From positions 1 to 6,145 of the forward strand of contig JANRKG010000427.1 in NCBI GenBank assembly GCA_033763635.1: a stretch of DNA of 6,145 bases, given 5' to 3'. This document shows positions 3,443-6,145 of the stretch, in pieces. A program made the translations under genes and the position numbers. Below the pieces are notes generated by a model. That model saw only the letters and a program-made list of their open reading frames with translations. It searched no databases and was not told the origin of the DNA. Source of the DNA: JANRKG01 sp033763635. Its GTDB lineage: Bacteria; Cyanobacteriota; Cyanobacteriia; GCF-001939115. Each line of letters begins with the position of its first letter. Position 1 is the stretch's first letter.

Positions 3443-6145
3443 TCAGGAAAAAAGGGGCAGGATCGTTGCATTGGCTGCGACGATCGCCTGGGGATTTTCC
3501 CATGTTAGAGGGATGCGGGCATGGATGTGGGGGAGCAGGGATTGCCAGTCCTGAGGTTGCAGTGAACCTGTCAGGGAAATTTCCAGATCTGCAAGGTCGA
3601 TTTCTTGCTCTAGCATCAGTTGCATCAGCAGACTGGAGAGCAGCAAATCTGCTTCTTCTACATTTGCTTGGCTACTGTCAATCAGTAGGGTGATCCGATC
3701 GCGATCGGGACGGGATAGCAAAGCCAGAATCAATGACGAAAGCAATTCGTCCAGCACTTCTTCCGGTTGTGACCAATCAGGGAAAGCAATCAGATTTATC
3801 TCTCGCAAATTGAAGTCAAAGGGAGTGAATTCCACCGTTGTCAGCCCCCGTTGAAATCCAGTCCAGAGGGAGGCTATCCACAGCGGAGTCTCCAGAAGCG
3901 TAAACCCAACAGCCATCCCAGCAGTGTTAAACCAGTGCATTGCCCCCGTCCAGACACTCTGGGATTCCTGCATTGCACAGGTATCGAGTCTGGTGTGACT
4001 GACCAGCACTCCACAAGAAAGCGGGAGATATTGGGTCAAAGACTGGAGAATGCCGTTCACCTCCCATCCGTTCCCCGGTTCATCCAAATAAAGGAGAACG
4101 GGTTCCGATGCTTTTCCTTGCTCTAGAACCCTCTGAATCTGCTGTAGCTCCTCTGCCCAATTTTCACTCGATCGCTGATATTCTACCTGGGGTGGAGACT
4201 GAACCTCACCCATTGCTTCCTGTCGTCCCAATTCGATCAGGTGGCGTGGAGAATTGCCAGAGGGGAGTGTTGCCAGGGTATCAACGAACCATTGGGAAAG
4301 GGTAGAAATGCCACGGGAAAAGAGGAAAACAGTAGTGGGCTTGTAGCGCCAGAGATAATCGGCTAAGACCTGAACTTCTTGAGGAGAATAGGGCAATAAA
4401 CCACCCCGATAATGGCTCCAGGCTCCCTCGTTTTCCATGCGATCGAGGGGCCAGCCCGATTTCGCCCACCGATGAACCACATTTGGGCATTCAATTGCGA
4501 CCACTCCCTGAGGCCAGCGCACATCGGGATTCTGCCATAATCCAAAAGCTCCCTCCATCCGAAGGATCTGGAAGTCCACTTCCCGGCAGACTGGTTCTTG
4601 ATGGCGTTCGAAAGCTCCAAACAAGTAAGCTTCCCGTTGGATGGGGAATTGCACTAACCGATTCAAAATCACCTGATTCTGACGATCGATTGCCTCCAGA
4701 TCAAAGCCATCTCCGCCTTTGAGAACAGACCACCACAGATGTTGAAACGTGAGTACCCCTTCTTGCAGAAGTTGTCGTCGCTCCCATTCCTCCCGATGCT
4801 CAGGTGACGATGCCCAGATTGGCTCGATCGCCCCTGTTGGAGTTTCCCGATATTCCTCCACTGGCTCGATGCAAGCAGTCAGTCCTTCTAAAATGCCCGA
4901 TCGCTCGATTGACTCTGTTGCAAATCCCAGATAAGCCCGCACATCCAGCCCTTCTAGAATGCCCTTCTTTTCCTGCCCCCCAGCGATCAGGGTACACCCC
5001 AGGCAGGTCACTCCTAGCGATTGAATCACCCGGACAACTTCAGGGATGGAGCAATTGAGGGAACCTAACGCCAGAACTCCCACCCGATCGATCCCTGATA
5101 TAAGAGATTGCAAATAGGTGGGGGCCTGCTCCTGCTCAAGATTCAGGTAGCACGGAATACAAGTTAACAAGATTCCTCGCTGATTGGCAGCGGTTTCTAA
5201 TAATTGCTGCAACAAAATTCCTTCGGGCATCAGCGTAAGAACCCGATCAATCCCAAAAGCCTGGAACTGTTCTACACTCCAATCGGCAAAGCGAGCCATC
5301 ACAGAGCCGAACAGAAGCGCACCACATTGGAACGGAGTACGATCGCCCCCAATGTGTCCATCCAGACGACTCACCAGAACCCGCAGTGAATTCAGGCTCA
5401 CACCTCCTGAGTTTGCTAACAACGCCCGTTCCCGTTCAAATAATTCGTCGATGTAGGGAGTCGCCGGGGGGTAATGGGTTGCTTTAATCTTCAGATCAGA
5501 CGGAACTTGATAATCCAGTGTCCAATCTCCACCGATATGCAACATTGCCTGTGGGTGAATCCCCAACCGATCGGCAACCTGTTGGTACAGCGCTCCCTCC
5601 TCCTTGCCAACCCCTAAATCACTGGAGGTGAAGATGCGATCGGACCAATCCCCTAACCCCTTGGCCTGAAGAATCTGGGCAAATTGATCAGCAGATAGAT
5701 CGGTTTCAGCCAGAATAATGACCTTCAATCCCCTTTGCTGCACGTACTCAAGCAGCTTTAACACCATTGGATTGGGATAACATCCATTCGCCAGCACTTG
5801 CAGTTCAACGGCAACAGCGGAGGTAACATCGGTAACAACGGCTTGTAGGGATTGATAAATTTGGGTCAGGGTAGGGTGAGGAGTCGTTGAAGCCACTTGA
5901 GCGGCTGCCACTTCCCGCAGGTGACAGTAATCCTGGGGTGTTAGGGAAGATTTCAATAACCCTTGAGTCGCCAATTGGTTTCCAACTTCCACCCATCGAT
6001 TAGACGGGTTAGCCCAGAGACATTCCCAAAGAGTCCCCCCATCAAGACTGAGATATTCATAGAGATGCGCCAGTTGCTCGACCCAATCCTCCAGTTCGCG
6101 AATGCGACGCTGACCGCTGATCGTACGTACGACCTTTCGCGGCTG
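3443..6145 (-). CDS. Multidomain protein with HAD-like, COG5610-type tail and CmcI-like segments and a C-terminal alpha/beta module (ORF A), 5' end outside window
   Basis: The frame is open from the right edge to a TGA, giving 900 residues (numbered from the first codon in the window). A HAD-like domain spans about 31-245, with CYPNP at 121-125, GVGKEEG around Lys181 and LHIGGDW at 202-208. Residues about 250-515 resemble the tail of COG5610 predicted hydrolases (FGIDRV..., SGILEGL, LTFQHLWW). Residues about 522-755 resemble the CmcI family (WSHYRGG, YLWRYKP, VLLYLD, YLPLSCGVLV). The last 118 residues match the C-terminal module of the downstream gene. Many expected catalytic residues are changed, so it may be a non-catalytic or altered enzyme. 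A GTG at 5992 could start a shorter product, but sequence upstream of it still fits the HAD family (D35 and WANP at 44-47), so the true start is probably beyond the edge. No transmembrane segment is seen. It is probably co-transcribed with ORF B. Domain assignments are from memory of family patterns; the open frame is certain. Confidence 0.9.
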   Translation of the reverse strand, partial: QPRKVVRTISGQRRIRELEDWVEQLAHLYEYLSLDGGTLWECLWANPSNRWVEVGNQLATQGLLKSSLTPQDYCHLREVAAAQVASTTPHPTLTQIYQSLQAVVTDVTSAVAVELQVLANGCYPNPMVLKLLEYVQQRGLKVIILAETDLSADQFAQILQAKGLGDWSDRIFTSSDLGVGKEEGALYQQVADRLGIHPQAMLHIGGDWTLDYQVPSDLKIKATHYPPATPYIDELFERERALLANSGGVSLNSLRVLVSRLDGHIGGDRTPFQCGALLFGSVMARFADWSVEQFQAFGIDRVLTLMPEGILLQQLLETAANQRGILLTCIPCYLNLEQEQAPTYLQSLISGIDRVGVLALGSLNCSIPEVVRVIQSLGVTCLGCTLIAGGQEKKGILEGLDVRAYLGFATESIERSGILEGLTACIEPVEEYRETPTGAIEPIWASSPEHREEWERRQLLQEGVLTFQHLWWSVLKGGDGFDLEAIDRQNQVILNRLVQFPIQREAYLFGAFERHQEPVCREVDFQILRMEGAFGLWQNPDVRWPQGVVAIECPNVVHRWAKSGWPLDRMENEGAWSHYRGGLLPYSPQEVQVLADYLWRYKPTTVFLFSRGISTLSQWFVDTLATLPSGNSPRHLIELGRQEAMGEVQSPPQVEYQRSSENWAEELQQIQRVLEQGKASEPVLLYLDEPGNGWEVNGILQSLTQYLPLSCGVLVSHTRLDTCAMQESQSVWTGAMHWFNTAGMAVGFTLLETPLWIASLWTGFQRGLTTVEFTPFDFNLREINLIAFPDWSQPEEVLDELLSSLILALLSRPDRDRITLLIDSSQANVEEADLLLSSLLMQLMLEQEIDLADLEISLTGSLQPQDWQSLLPHIHARIPLTWENPQAIVAANATILPLFS
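3446..3799 (-). repeat. C-terminal alpha/beta module, copy 1 (in ORF A)
   Basis: The last 118 residues of ORF A, starting INLIAFPDWSQPEEVL and ending NATILPLFS at the stop codon. Conserved landmarks shared with the copy in ORF B are NLIAFPDWS.PEEVL, ITLL.D, EEA.LLLSS, EISL, WQ.LL, AR.PL and EN..AI. At the DNA level the longest exact match I found is the 14-base GACCAATCAGGGAA (plus-strand 341-354 and 3771-3784), so the two copies diverged long ago rather than arising from a recent duplication. Confidence 0.88.
3695..3708. repeat. 14-base palindrome made of two overlapping HIP1 cores
   Basis: CCGATCGCGATCGG, identical to the element at 1246-1259 and again encoding Asp-Arg-Asp-Arg, here in the C-terminal module of ORF A. 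The surrounding protein sequence is unrelated. Confidence 0.85.
3881..4582 (-). other. Domain: degenerate CmcI/cephalosporin-hydroxylase-like segment (ORF A)
   Basis: About residues 522-755. The pattern of landmarks is that of the CmcI (rhamnosyl O-methyltransferase) family: a helix ending YLWRYKP before a strand TVFLF, PQVEYQRSSE, then PVLLYLDEPGNGWEV, a helix and YLPLSCGVLVSHT. In active relatives the first loop is an E-x-G...GGS type and the later one is LD..H..EHV. Here these read LFSRGISTLS and LDEPGNGWEV, so the SAM and metal residues appear lost. The assignment rests on overall pattern and is less certain than the HAD call. Confidence 0.5.
4601..5398 (-). other. Domain: COG5610-like tail following the HAD-like domain (ORF A)
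   Basis: About residues 250-515. The order of landmarks matches, from memory, proteins with a HAD domain and a long C-terminal region in polysaccharide loci: GALLFGSVMARFADW, FGIDRVLTLMPEG, VRAYLGFATESIERSGILEGL, EGVLTFQHLWW and ILNRLVQFPIQREAYLFG. Two motifs that are normally strongly conserved look changed: R-[ED]-G in the LMREG segment is PEG here, and the DLG..GT segment reads ALGSLNC. The biochemical role of this tail is not known to me. Confidence 0.58.
5411..6055 (-). other. Domain: HAD-superfamily-like, motifs partly degenerate (ORF A)
   Basis: About residues 31-245. The motif I region reads LSLDGGTLWE followed by WANP; compared with the family pattern (FD.FDTLL) the first Asp (D35) is kept but the loop appears one residue short. 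Motif II reads VIILAETDLS where VIIISDTYLS-like sequence is usual, so the Ser/Thr position is Ala and the Asp is Glu. Lys181 in GVGKEEG fits motif III. LHIGGDWTLD replaces the usual LHIGDN....D, although GD-x3-D (206-211) could still act as motif IV. The fold assignment is fairly secure; phosphatase activity is doubtful. Confidence 0.72.

Noticed and set aside
3469..3471. Alternative upstream ATG for ORF B
   Set aside because: It would overlap ORF A by 29 bases and add residues rich in Cys, Pro and Phe that do not resemble a GT4 N-terminus; the ATG at 3408 starts exactly at the first strand.
3430..3693. Plus-strand open frame of 87 codons opposite the end of ORF A
   Set aside because: It lies antisense to a conserved module, has no recognisable protein features, and the minus-strand frame is supported by homology to the ORF B copy.
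1561..4540. PDVRW pentapeptide present in both ORF A (about 4516-4530) and ORF B (about 1570-1584), with similar bases
   Set aside because: The match does not extend beyond about five residues and the surrounding sequence is unrelated, so chance is the simplest reading.
5990..5992. GTG as the start codon of ORF A
   Set aside because: Conserved HAD-like sequence continues upstream in the same frame, and no ribosome site was evident before this GTG.
6122..6131. CGTACGTACG palindrome near the right edge
   Set aside because: It is short, lies within the coding frame of ORF A, and has no associated repeat or promoter-like context.
1..6145. CRISPR arrays, tRNA or rRNA genes, insertion sequences, riboswitches, terminators
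   Set aside because: Two long protein frames account for all but 34 bases, and I saw no regularly spaced repeats, cloverleaf-like sequence, transposase or terminal inverted repeats.

Overview
The window is almost entirely protein-coding and every supported gene lies on the minus strand. It most likely comes from a cyanobacterium. The core CGATCG of the cyanobacterial HIP1 repeat occurs about 25 times by eye in 6.1 kb, where one or two would be expected by chance. The proteins are also of the large, multi-domain glycosyltransferase/methyltransferase type common in cyanobacterial polysaccharide loci. I cannot name a genus.

Layout, read in the direction of transcription (right to left). The right part (6145 to 3443) is the 3' portion of a large gene, here ORF A, whose start lies outside the window. 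It encodes at least 900 residues: a HAD-like domain, a tail resembling that of COG5610 predicted hydrolases, a segment resembling the CmcI/cephalosporin hydroxylase family, and a C-terminal alpha/beta module of about 118 residues. The expected catalytic motifs of the first three domains are largely altered. After a 34-base gap comes ORF B (3408 to 1 and beyond), open for 1136 codons to the left edge. It encodes a GT4 glycosyltransferase, a class I SAM methyltransferase, a second GT4 glycosyltransferase, and another copy of the same C-terminal module. The motifs of these three enzyme domains look intact.

The main observation is this shared module. It begins with NLIAFPDWS.PEEVL in both proteins and is about 48% identical by hand alignment, yet it follows unrelated domains in the two genes. 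It is a candidate docking or organising domain for a glycan-assembly complex, in which ORF B is the multifunctional enzyme and ORF A a largely degenerate, possibly structural or regulatory partner. The genes are probably co-transcribed. A role in exopolysaccharide, O-antigen-like or other surface glycan synthesis is inferred from family membership; the substrates cannot be read from sequence.

I see no RNA genes, insertion sequences, CRISPR arrays, promoters or terminators. The only non-coding DNA is the 34-base gap.
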